From Tulasnella sp. 424 (lineage: Eukaryota; Basidiomycota; Agaricomycetes; Cantharellales; Tulasnellaceae), in the NCBI GenBank assembly GCA_019633425.1, contig WSUB01000242.1, forward strand, positions 1-44,653: DNA of 44,653 nt, in the 5' to 3' direction. This document shows, one piece after another, positions 34,801-43,633 of the stretch. Numbering within the stretch: the first letter of the stretch is position 1; every line of letters starts with the position of its first letter. Below the pieces are notes generated by a model that was given only the letters and a program-made list of their open reading frames with translations, made no database searches and was not told the DNA's origin. A program made the position numbers and the translations under genes.

Positions 34801-35442
34801 GGTAAAGTATCTGACCCAGCTGTTTTCTCAGAGCTCAGACAAATTTGACCGTCGATGGGCAGCAACATATGAAAGGACCCGCGAGTTCTTCATCAGAGCG
34901 CAACCCTATTGAAGAAGGCACAAGTGACACCCAACCCAATGTTCCCACTACATCCACTACGTCGGGTACTTTCAAACCCGCCCTTAAAACCAATACTAAA
35001 GTCACCTGTCCTGTACCTCGGACTCCTATCTTCAATCCTCCCAAGTCGGCAGTCGCGGAGACCATGCAAGCCAGAATAGGAATAGAACGCCCAGGCGTTT
35101 CAGATGTTCCTGAACGCCTACGTGATATACTGGATGTCGTTGTCCTTGCGGATAAACGTCGAGGTTGGCCACAGGAATCAATCGGGTACCATCTTCACCG
35201 CCGCAATATCGATAAATGGAGGGATCCTGCGTATGTTGAACCCCGCTGCAACGAATCTGCTAAAGCTAACATATGTCGCCATCAGGAAAGTGACGGCAGC
35301 TTTGGAAGAAAGTGTTCAATTAGGACTGCTGGAAAAGTTGATCCGGACCTCGAAAAAGAACAAGAACGTCAAAACATACTATACACTGGTAGTAGACGAC
35401 AGACATAGGAAACGCTGGCTTTCCATATCTCAAGGATTGTGA
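31858..35442 (+). CDS. NYN-domain ribonuclease-like protein C with five tandem winged-helix modules
   Basis: Twelve exons: 31858-31971, 32035-32226, 32284-32957, 33012-33135, 33188-33570, 33625-33742, 33795-34195, 34250-34367, 34430-34629, 34684-34801, 34863-35230, 35286-35442; the sum is 2967 nt, a clean 988-aa frame. NYN: VVGIFWDHQ|SCPHPQGY, NVYVDPE, LGVS|VLNCPT, VADGMLVVDMLVFAF, VISADPDLAYGLSLL (D36, D116, D122, D142, D144). Five WH modules follow. Each has a helix part (THLYALIDLLAKAAGPRGW...EIQKRV), an internal phase-2 intron, then SYLEEGVRLGLL...YYAV-SLK, then a phase-0 intron. Modules 1-4 are nearly identical, introns included; module 5 (PERLRDILDVVVLADKRRGW; LEESVQLGLLEKL) is diverged and ends RKRWLSISQGL. 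The NYN plus repeated small RNA-binding-type domains recalls MARF1. Activity and target are unknown. Confidence 0.85.
33188..34862 (+). repeat. Tandem two-exon winged-helix cassette (three added copies)
   Basis: Cassette starts after each phase-0 acceptor: 33188, 33795, 34430 (spacings 607, 635 and, to 34863, 433 bp). Each contains a Ser-rich linker plus WH first exon (383, 401, 200 nt), a 54-nt phase-2 intron, a 118-nt second exon and a 52-62-nt phase-0 intron. Coding lengths 501, 519 and 318 nt are all multiples of three. The internal introns are almost identical between copies. The last cassette has lost most of its linker. The original cassette is 32570-33187. Confidence 0.88.
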
Positions 35443-35753
35443 TCAGAACTCATGGTCTTGTTACAGTAAAGCAGACACGGATTATGAAAATTTGGTTTTC
35501 AGAGTTCTGTGATAGCTGGACTCGAACGAAGACGTAGGAGCGGAGGACGGGCTTTTACCCGAACGTTGGTTCCAGAGCATCTGCACGACTTGGTAACGGT
35601 ACTTTCGAAGGCCGTAAGGCGTCAAGGATGGCCGGAGGCGGCGATCTACGGCGATCTCCGCCACCTGAACAAAAGAAAGTGGGGTAACCCAACCTTGGTC
35701 TCGACTTACATTGGGGAGGCGGTCCGACTGGGGATTTTGGTGCAGTCGAATGG

Positions 35754-37340
35754 CACTGTAGAAAATCTGGCCGATTAGGATATAATGGTTGCCCGGTTAG
35801 GGCCAAATTCTCACCGGACCACCCAGGAAAAACTTTCCCGGGTTGGCCAGCTAACAAAACTCACAAGCCCCGCCCAGTAAACCCGTACTGGTCAACCACA
35901 CCTGAGAACTGGTACACCGCTTAGAAAACTGGTACGCCAGTAACGTCAACACGCTGTGTGAGATAACTTTGCCGGTGACGCGCGGAAAGACACGCGATTG
36001 GAAGGAATCAAACGTAGCTATGCATTAACGCGATTGAATACGTACATTCAATACTCCTAATCATCTGCATCTGAGTCCTCCTCATCAATGAATGACGTTC
36101 TCGCGAGCCCGGCACTTCGGTCGACGATGAACCACGCATTCCTGGATTTGATCCGGCCAACAGCGCATTTGATAGTGTTGAGATCGACGAGGCGCGGAGG
36201 AGATTTCCCTAAGGGCGTATTAGCGTAAGCTTCGTGCCGCCTTAACCCTTTGTGTTTTGCTGCTAGTGCGCGCGTCCAAGTTTAAATCGAACATGGGAGT
36301 AGAACATTGTTTGTTTGTTTGTTCTGACGCGTTCTACCCTTGACTATCACCACAGCCCCTGGCGACCCCACCTCTCCGGCAGAAGTCAACCTCCAGGCAA
36401 AATGTAGATTGCCTACGAATCGAGATGATAATTCAAGAGATATAAGGCCCGTGGTATGTTTATTTTACGCGCTTTTGGTTACACTCTTCCGTGTTGGACT
36501 GCTAGACCGAGTCGCGTCCCATCACCCTACCACCGCTGCTGAAGCAACTCAAACAGGCCCTGACGCGTCAGAAAGGGGTCGCTAACGGGGATGCCACCCG
36601 TTACATTGTCTCTCTGCCGGTCCCACTCTCGGGGGCACCCTTGCCAACTCACCGAGGAGCGCGCCTGCCAGCCGCCGCCCTCGGACTTGCTCTACGCGTA
36701 TACTCGCAGGCAAGTTGTCACATCGATTATCCTGATGCTCAGAGTGACGCTTTGATATTGGGAGTTGAACAAGGCACCGGTCAATCGTCAAGTCGTCAGC
36801 TTCACAGAGCAAGATCGAGGGATTGTCCAATTTGAAGGCGTCCCGCCAGCAGCTTCGACCCTTTTCCTTTGGCGTCTCGTTCCCGATGGCACGCTTTTCC
36901 TTGAATAGGTGTTAATCTTGTGCAAGACTGTCCCTCAAGCCGAAAGGAGCAGACCGAACCGCAGGGAAGCATTCAGCTTCCCAAGTCCAATGACTCAAGT
37001 TCCTCTCTTCGGGTCCGTTCAGGTTACCACCTCTTCTGAGTTTTGGCACGTAGATCCTCTTTCTAACGTTGAATAGCTTTAATATATTATGGTTCATTAT
37101 CTATGCTGTGCGATTTACTGGGCATACAGGCAGCAAGACCGGGTCCGCCGTTCCTCCCGAACCGGTCCACCAATTCATACTTACTGGTCAACGCGGTAAA
37201 CAGCGGCCATCCCGCCTATTAAGATACCACTGTCCCGCCCTGTAAGATTACCACCGGTACACCAGGAAAGATGACCGTCCGGCCTATTAGAATCGAACCG
37301 GACGGCCACTATATTCTACCGAGGGAGATTTGCTACAGTG
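35754..37340. mobile_element. TIR DNA transposon, 1,587 bp, CACTG ends, 4-bp TSD (ATGG)
   Basis: The left end starts CACTGTAGAAAATCT and the reverse complement of the right end starts CACTGTAGCAAATCT; about 33 of the first 45 positions match by eye. The element is flanked by ATGG on both sides (35750-35753 and 37341-37344). The empty site in the homologous segment near 40800 reads GAATGGGTTGTC, with one ATGG, so the boundaries are exact. Sub-terminal TGGTACACC / GGTACACC-type repeats occur near both ends. CACTG termini with a 4-bp duplication point to the CMC (CACTA/Mirage/Chapaev) group, Chapaev-like; this is inference. It carries no complete transposase and is probably non-autonomous. Confidence 0.85.
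36057..36211 (-). pseudogene. Transposase-gene 3' exon remnant inside the element
   Basis: A minus-strand stretch after an acceptor-like CCCTTAG reads PPRLVDLNTIKCAVGRIKSR, then NAWFIVDRSAGLARTSF and an acidic end (DEEDSDADD) with stop at 36057. The pattern (Leu-Val-Asp-x-x-Thr-x-x-Cys-x-Val-Gly-Arg ... Ile-Val-Asp-Arg-Ser) resembles C-termini of transposon-encoded proteins that are abundant in Agaricomycetes, from memory only. No catalytic part remains nearby. It supports the element being an internal-deletion derivative. Confidence 0.35.
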
Positions 37341-37417
37341 ATGGGTTGTCGAAGAAAACTCGACTCCCGCGCACATACTACGCGGTGGAGGAAACCCTGA
37401 AGAACAGTTGGGGTTGA

Positions 37418-37803
37418 ACTTCTTTGCAGCTCCTTCCGGAATTCCTCCAGCCAGGCTTACGAGTGCGATCTCAGACGCTTCGCTCACTGCAGAACATGAC
37501 AAGGAGTCCTACAAGGAGTTAGTTGATAAGCTTTATGATTTTGCATCTTTCTTGGTTTACGTACAACCGTATGCAAACGCGTTAACGACCTTATCAGATA
37601 TGTGCGTCGGGTGAACCGGTTTTGATGGGCGTGGCTCGTCGCCCGGCTAGTTTCCAAGCAGGAGTCGCTTCAGTCTCGTGAATGTTGCCCAAAAATGTAA
37701 CGAGAGAGTCAAGAACAAAGCGTATACATAAAATACGTAGCAGATCAAAAGACTGAAAATACGGTGCCAGAAAATATGACGAATGAACCATAAACTCGTT
37801 AGC
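37418..37803. other. Spacer between WH fragment and NYN pseudogene
   Basis: Colinear with 40870-41262 (for example the GGCGTGGCT and AGCAGATCAAAAGA blocks). No gene is supported; plus-strand frame 37408-37614 is not conserved in the second copy. Confidence 0.65.
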
Positions 37804-38350
37804 CTACAATATATTAATATCTCCTTCAACTTCGCGGCGGGAGTCATCCGGCTGTATTCAACAATGCCTTCATTGCAAGCGGGCCTCAAATAGGTTCCAA
37901 ACCGTTTGACGCGGGCCTCAACCAAAAGGCCCGGATTTCGGTGGAGAACCATCTGCGCTAGAGTCTCAGGATTGAGGCACTCTATCCTCATACAACGGGC
38001 TTGATTCAAGATGTCGACAAGGTCCAGGAAAACCTCTGGCATCCCTCTAAGCGATGACGAAGTCGGAAGATGTCGTGCTGCTCGAAGGGAAAGTCAGGAC
38101 AGGAACTGACTGAAGGTCCGACGGCAAGGATCCGACATCGAGAGGAGGTAATATGGTGGCGTCCTCGCTTGTTTGAACTGGATTTAATTCAAAATTCTCG
38201 TCTTCCGGCTGTCCATGGTTGAGCTCTCTGGATAATCCACGAGAGGCGTAGATCGGGAGACCTTGGCTGATGGATAGCCTTGGGGTTCGTGGGGGAATAT
38301 TCGGGGAACCTTCCTTTAGAGAGCATGCACTGTTCACGCTCTCCGTGACA
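37804..38350 (-). pseudogene. NYN gene D pseudogene: linker and winged helix only
   Basis: The minus strand matches the C-terminal half of NYN gene D: DENFELNPVQTSEDATILPP, LPSDLQSVPVLTFPSSST, then in another frame MPEVFLDLVDILNQARCMRI, LNPETLAQMVLHRNPGLL, RVKRFGTYLRPACNEGIVEY. A frameshift and TAG stop lie between the parts (around 38043-38060). An 8-bp insertion near 37811 changes the end. Sequence homologous to 41790-42880, which holds the NYN domain, two introns and the start codon in gene D, is missing; the junction is near 38350. No catalytic domain remains. Confidence 0.8.
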
Positions 38351-38682
38351 GGCCAGGGGAATGGGTGATGATCTTGCGGTAGCCAAAGAGTTCGGCCATC
38401 TGCTCAAGTTAGGGTAGAGTTCCCATAGAGGCCAGATCGGGTATGAAACGGCCCTCTCAGGTCTCACCACAAGTCGAATCTCACGTTCCGACCTGGCCTG
38501 CTCAGGGGCTAAACCATTTACCCCCGCCTTCCTGCTTGAATGCCCGTTCCTGAAGCACACTACCGGGTCGCCTTGGGGGAGTATGGAGGTGAGCACTCTT
38601 GGATAGTGCATTCCGGAAAGGGTCTCGTTCGGTGTGTATCTTCCCTTTCAGTCTTGAATTCCGACGAGAATGGAGCTTGGTA
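38351..38682. other. Upstream region of PARP-like gene 1
   Basis: Similar to 42880-43633 with several differences. It contains GAGTTCGG-CATCTGCT-AAGTTAGGGTAG and GGCCCTCTCAGGTC blocks shared by both copies. In copy 2 this is part of the divergent NYN-PARP promoter; here the NYN side is deleted. Confidence 0.6.
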
Positions 38683-40435
38683 ATGAGGAACTCAACCTTT
38701 CATAGGGCAAATCTTCCAGACGACCTCTCCAGCCTGCTCGGAACTATTGGAGCCCACAATATCTTGGATTTCTCTTTAGGTTCCGGCGGCCGTTACTATG
38801 TGAAATATATCGCAGAAGGCAGAGAAAGACGAAGTGAGCCTTCCCGTAACCGCTCTATGGCAGAGTAGCCTGAGCTATCCCATTCCAAGAATTATCCAAG
38901 CGTATGTGGAGGGAAATTGGTCAAGACCCAAACTCGCAGTTGGATAGGCTTACGCTTGGCCCGAACGGTCAGCAATGGGGAGTCCGGAGGGACGTTGACT
39001 CTTGTTCCGACTTCGCTGAAGCAGATGACTGCGGCTCATTCTTGCGGAGGTTTTATCCGAAGATCGGCCCCATTCATTCGTACGATGAGGTCGATTTCGT
39101 CGCATTGGGAGTTGACGGCGATTGGGCGTTCGCGGTGAACGGTCGGGTCGAGTCCCGAGGAAGTAACCTTCTTCGAAATCGCATTAACGAGGGAAGAAGA
39201 AGCGGAAAAAAAATTCTGGTATGCACTTTCGTTTCCTTTCTATTTCCGACTATACTCATGTCGAACTGAACCAGAGCATGGCTATGTCGCCTCTCAGTCG
39301 AGCTTGGTTTGTATCGTTTGACGACGGAACTGTCGATTACAATCTCCCACAAGATATGGTTAAATACATCGACGAATACTGTCAACCAAGCTATTCTTTG
39401 ATTTCTTACCCCGAATCTCCGCCGGCAACATACGGTTGGCTAGCCCAAAAGACGTCGACAACCCTGCGTGTGCTATGTCCTGGAGACAGATATGAGAGAG
39501 ATGAATATTGGGCAAGTAAGTGAATTCTTTATACTGTACAGGATGGGACGCCAACGGATCAACTGGGATCTCTTCCCAGTTGTCAATCTATTCGAGAACG
39601 CATGGAAACATCCTTACAAAATGCTTCCGACTGTAAAAAGAATATTTGCAGTGGAACTTCCTGACCATTTAGATGACGCTTACTCTTCCTACAAGTAAGT
39701 TGGTTTCCTTGCTCCGTCTTTCCTTTGTTGATCGTCGTTCACTCTCCTTAGGTCACTTCTCATCCGAACGCGTGGCCGCTCAGGTGTCAACGAAACGCTA
39801 GTTTTCCACGGAACGCCTCGCCATTGCTCTCTCGGAGAATGGGACTCTTTCTCAAACCCCTGTTCGAAGGCACTGTGCCGCCTGTGTTGCGTACTCCGCA
39901 AGTCGTTCTCGGTGGCTCAGGCTGGCACAGCGCCTGATCACAATTTCTTGAGGTTCGTGGCAATATTTGGTTTCATTGAAGGTTAGAAATTAAACTTGAC
40001 TATAATTCAGATTTGGTCACGGGATTTATACCACGAATGTGTCGTCGAAGTAAGGGTTCGCATTCCCACCAGGAGAAATGCTGGTGACCTGACGAGACTG
40101 GGTCGTTTACAGGGCAGACGATTATACCAATGATCTACAGCACTCTTCAAATAAAGTCCTTGTCGTTGCAAGAGCTTTACTAGGCAGAGCAAGCATTTTT
40201 CATCAGACCACGCAGACGTTGAGCGGTCCACCCGCAGGGTTCGACTCGGTACGCTGGCTCTGAGTTCTATCCAATCAGACTGAAACTAATATTCAGCTCG
40301 ACCCAAAACATTTAGGTGCTGGGTGAGGTTGGAGTGAACTTAGCTTATGACGAACAAGTCCTCTATCGTGACGACGCAATCCGACCGGCTTACGTGATAG
40401 TTTACGGCCCAGAGGATGAGGGAGCGAGTACTTGA
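38683..40435 (+). CDS. PARP-like ADP-ribosyltransferase, copy 1 (complete)
   Basis: Exons: 38683-38833, 38890-39218, 39275-39515, 39580-39694, 39752-39952, 40011-40049, 40113-40248, 40316-40435 (443 aa). The C-terminal domain (about 290-440) is PARP-type: TLVFHGTP (His298), FGHGIYTTNVSSKADDY (Tyr352), KVLVVARALLGRAS, PPAGFDSVLGEVGVN, LAYDEQVLYRDDAIRPAYVI (Glu417). The H-Y-E set expected of a poly-ADP-ribosyl-type enzyme is therefore present; mono- versus poly-activity cannot be told. The N-terminal 280 residues contain beta-rich repeats (SLGSGGRYYVKYI; LTLGPNGQQWGV; VDFVALGVDGDWAF; AMSPLSRAWFVSFDDGTVDY) of a family not recognised. The fourth exon was placed with acceptor CCCAG at 39579, which keeps the same frame in both copies. 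Start taken at MRNSTFHR, shared by both copies. Confidence 0.85.
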
Positions 40436-40611
40436 TCTACCGCCAATCCAAACACACTCAACGTTTGTCAGATTTCCTGATTCTACACGACAACAAATGG
40501 AGTCCTGGAATACTAGCCTGATAGCGACAGGATGCTTCAGGTGTGGTTTGGAAGGAGATATCATAGACGATTGTGCTGTAGACGAACTCGGAATCCCGCG
40601 GGCCCGGTTGA

Positions 40612-40869
40612 ATGTACAATATTAATACGTGTCGAAGCGCACCTTTGAAGGCCGGCAGGCCTCAAGGATGGCCGGAGGTGGAGATCTACAGCCGACTCCT
40701 CTGCCTGAACAAGACCAAGTGGGAGAACCGGCCAACCTTGGTCTCTACGTACATTAGGGAGACGGTCCGACTGGGGATTTTCGTGCAGTCGAATGGGTTG
40801 TCGGAGAAAAATAAGCATCCCCACACATACTACGCTGTTGAGGAAAGGCTGAAGAAAAACTGGAGTTGA
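40612..40869 (+). pseudogene. Winged-helix gene end fragment, copy 2
   Basis: Open frame encoding GRPQGWPEVEIYSRLLCLNK, WENRPTLVSTYIRETVRLGI and HTYYAVEERLKKNWS with a stop at 40867-40869. It corresponds to the two halves of the transposon-split fragment at 35560-37417. It has lost the first helix of the WH and has no start or NYN domain. It lies about 180 bp after the PARP gene stop and marks the junction of the tandem segmental duplication. Confidence 0.7.
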
Positions 40870-41262
40870 AACCTCTTTGGAGCCATTTGCTCCAGGGAGG
40901 CTTACACGGCCCGATCTCAGACGCCTGGTCCCATAATTATCAAGACGGGGAATAGAAAGAGGTTCCACATAGAGTTGGTTGCGAAGGTTCATGTTCCTAC
41001 AGCTCTCCTAAGCTTAGTTTTCCTACAACTGTATGCAAATAATCTTGTCAAAGACGAGGATCGTGTCGAACTATTTGAATAGGCGTGGCTTGCAGCGTGG
41101 CCAGGTTGACTGTCTCTCGAGCAAGAGTGACTTCGGTCTCATGGGTGTTACCCAGAAAACGTAATGAGGTAATCGCAAACAATCTATATACCCAAAAATA
41201 CTAGAGCAGATCAAAAGATTGAAAATGCAGAATTACGACGGATGGATCACCAAATCGGTAGC
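40870..41262. other. Spacer between WH fragment and NYN gene D
   Basis: Counterpart of 37418-37803; the 3' flank of NYN gene D. No gene is supported. Confidence 0.65.
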
Positions 41263-42772
41263 CTACAATATCTCCTTCAATCTCACTCCCTGACTCATCC
41301 GACTGTATTCGACAATGCCTTCGTTACAAGCGAGCCTCAAATAGGTTCCAAACCGTTTGACGCGGACGTCGACCAATAGGTCTGGATTTCGGTGGAGAAC
41401 CATCTGCTCCAGAGTCTCTGGGTTGAGGAACTCTATTCCCATACAGCGGGCCTGATCCAAAATGTCGACAAGGTCCAGGAAAATCTCTGGTATCCCTCCA
41501 ACCGATGACGAGGATGCCGTGCTGCTCGAAGGAAAAGTCAGGGGAGGTACTGACTCGAGGTCCGATGGCAGGGATCTGACATCGAGAGGTGGTAAAGTGG
41601 TGATGTCTTCACTTGTTTCAGCTAGGTTTGATTCGGGATTTTCGTCTTGCGAGCTGCCGGCCGAGCTCTCTGGATAATCCACAAGAGGCGTAAATTGGGA
41701 GACCTTGGCTGATGGATAGCCTAGAGGTCGTGGGGGAATACTTGGGGGAGCTTCGTTTAGAGGGGGTGCGATATTATTGCTCTCGGTGACAGCGAGGGTA
41801 GGGAGGGGAGTCGACGCATGGGCGGGATCGGGTGGGTGGCTGCTGTCCATGGGGACTTCACGATGTTCCTCCACCGAGTCCGAAGTGGCAACACTGACTT
41901 CCTCCTCCAACTCTGACTCAAGACCGACTGAATTGGAAGGTGCGGTTAAGGGAGTGATTCCTTCCCCAGATTCGTCCGGTATGACTTCCGTAATGGTCGC
42001 GCGAGTGGGTGCCTCCTCCGCCTGCTGGACAAACGGCACATCTTCCTGGACCGGGGCTTGGGTGCTACCATCTTCAATTGCTCGTGAGCGATTGAAGGCA
42101 GCCCTTCGGTCGGGTAATGCAGGGAGCTGGGTGAGCATGTCCTCCCACCCCCGTTCGAAGACGCGGCTACCGTCGATCACGATGTCGGGCTGCATGACCA
42201 AGTTGGGGCTCACATCGCTGCCGCGGTGCACCAGAATTACTGAAAACAAATGGTTCCTCAGCACTGATACCGCGTAGGCGAAATCTTTGTCGCCCGAGAT
42301 AAGCATGATAATGGAAGGCAAGGGGTTGTCGTAGGCAAATGCCATTATATCTGCCATTATCATCTTGTCCGCGACGTCTTTGCGAGTTCGATCAGGGCGC
42401 GGGCAGTCCGTCAACTTAAAGGCAAGAGGTCAGGTGATATCTTGATTTTGGGTACAGCTAAAAACCCGTACCGAGACCCCCGAACTTTGAAGCTGGGACC
42501 TCGTCGCCTTCGTACACATCGTGACCGACTGGTCCAGATACGCTTTGAACGCAACAACCGATCCGAACTGCTGGCCGAGAAGCCGCAGTCGGTTCGCTGC
42601 GTCGCAGCCGTTGAATCCCGATGGTAACGGGTAGTTCTAAGACAGCGACATGCACGAGCGAGTGGACGGTCACCACTTGTGTATTTCCGAGCAAGGTGGC
42701 ATAATGTCTCACCTCAAAGTCCCAGAAGATACCGATTCTTGCACTCGGTAAAGGATTATATTCTCCGTTCAT
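41263..42772 (-). CDS. NYN-domain ribonuclease-like protein D with one winged helix
   Basis: Minus-strand exons: 42772-42713, 42636-42472, 42414-41263 (458 aa). The NYN domain is the most canonical in the window: ARIGIFWDFE|NYPLPSGFNG, LRLLGQQFGSVVAFKAYLDQ, SSGVS|LTDCPRPDR, VADKMIMADIMAFAYDNPLP and MLISGDKDFAYAVSVL. D18, D91, D97, D117 and D119 are candidate metal ligands. A long acidic Ser/Pro-rich linker (about 170-360) precedes the WH: GIPEIFLDLVDILDQARCMG, LNPETLEQMVLHRNPDLLVD, VKRFGTYLRLACNEGIVEYS. There is no intron in the WH, unlike A, B and C. It is head-to-head with the second PARP gene. A deleted version lies at 37804-38350. Confidence 0.9.
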
Positions 42773-43633
42773 TGCTTTTGAGTCTGGTGGGATGTGTTAA
42801 GGGGTGCCCGAATTAGTGTGTGGTGTCCCAGTGGATGTTTGGAGCACAGTGGATTGGCTGAAGACTTGGAAGAGAATAGCAGCCAGGGGGATGGGGGTTA
42901 GGCGATCTCGCGGTACCCAAGGAGTTCGGGCATCTGCTTAAGTTAGGGTAGTGAGGAGGTACAGTGATAAATGGTGGGGGCGACTTTTACTGGTCAGTTG
43001 TGGGGGTCAGGCCCCTGACGTTGGAGTTCCCATGGAAGCCAGATTGGGTATGAGCCGGCCCTCTCAGGTCGCTTACCCCTGATCAGCGACAAATGACTCT
43101 TAGCAAGTCCGATGACCAAAGTGGTCGGCCTTTACCTGATTTGATTCGTGTTACGCCACTGAAGACAAGCCCTTGCAAAAAGGATGGTTATGTCATAGTG
43201 GGCGGTGTCCCTTGAACGCGCTCACCGGAATCAGCACCGGACGGGGCCTTGCACGTAGGCTAGAAGTCACTAGAAGCCGAGCAAGTTAGAAGAGTCAGGA
43301 AATAATACTTTTCCTGGCCGCATAGCAATTTTTGCAGGAAGATGAACCCATCGGTGTTGCGGGGCTTTCGCTGCACGTGCCTGATTCTACGCGCGGGGCA
43401 AACAACCATCAACGATTCGAAACTTCCAACCTGGTCTGGACAGGGGCTAAAGCTTGACCAGACAAATCTGCTCTCCAGCTGAATGCCCGTTCCTGAAGCC
43501 CACTACCGAGTTGATCTAGGAGAATATGGTGGCGAGCACTCTTGGATTGTGCATTCTGGAAAGGGCATCGTTTGGTGAGCACCGTCCCTTTCAGCTCCCG
43601 AAACTCGAATCCCGACGAGAACAGAGCTTGACA
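42773..43633. promoter_or_regulatory. Divergent spacer, NYN D (-) and PARP copy 2 (+)
   Basis: About 860 bp separate the two start codons. No conserved operator can be named. The right half shares blocks with 38351-38682 (copy 1). An in-frame ATG at 43526 in the PARP frame is not conserved as a start in copy 1, and GT...CAG-like sequences around 43573-43594 could be a leader intron. Confidence 0.5.

Larger units (their letters stand above)
35509..37417 (+). pseudogene. Winged-helix gene end, split by a transposon
   Basis: Left part 35509-35753 encodes PEHLHDLVTVLSKAVRRQGW, WPEAAIYGDLRHLNKRKWGN and STYIGEAVRLGILVQSN; right part 37345-37417 encodes a Thr-Tyr-Tyr-Ala-Val-type wing end (TYYAVEETLKNSWG) and stop. 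The two halves are contiguous in the homologous segment at 40640-40869, so the 1,587-bp element between them is an insertion. Without it the frame would run to the stop at 37417. No NYN domain or start is attached; upstream sequence does not splice well to gene C, whose own WH array already ends with a terminal module. It is most likely a truncated duplicate of an NYN-WH gene end. Confidence 0.75.
35560..40435 (+). repeat. Segmental duplication, copy 1 (WH end - NYN pseudogene - PARP gene)
   Basis: Colinear with about 40640-44653: WH fragment, minus-strand NYN gene, plus-strand PARP-like gene, in that order and orientation. Copy 1 contains a transposon insertion (35754-37340) and a roughly 1.1-kb deletion relative to copy 2. 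Copy 1 extends to the end of its PARP gene and is followed within about 200 bp by the WH fragment of copy 2, so the two are head-to-tail. Ends are approximate. Confidence 0.85.

Noticed and set aside
35443..35780. Splicing of gene C into a sixth winged helix
   Set aside because: Gene C's fifth module already ends with a terminal RKRWL-type tail and stop, and no donor/acceptor pair joins it to the next fragment with good consensus in the right place.
36340..36585. Plus-strand frame inside the transposon
   Set aside because: No similarity to transposase motifs; no conserved pattern.
39541..39579. Coding use of the sequence just before exon 4 of the PARP gene
   Set aside because: A GTACAG acceptor at 39550 leads to a stop in both copies; the CCCAG acceptor at 39579 gives the conserved frame in both.
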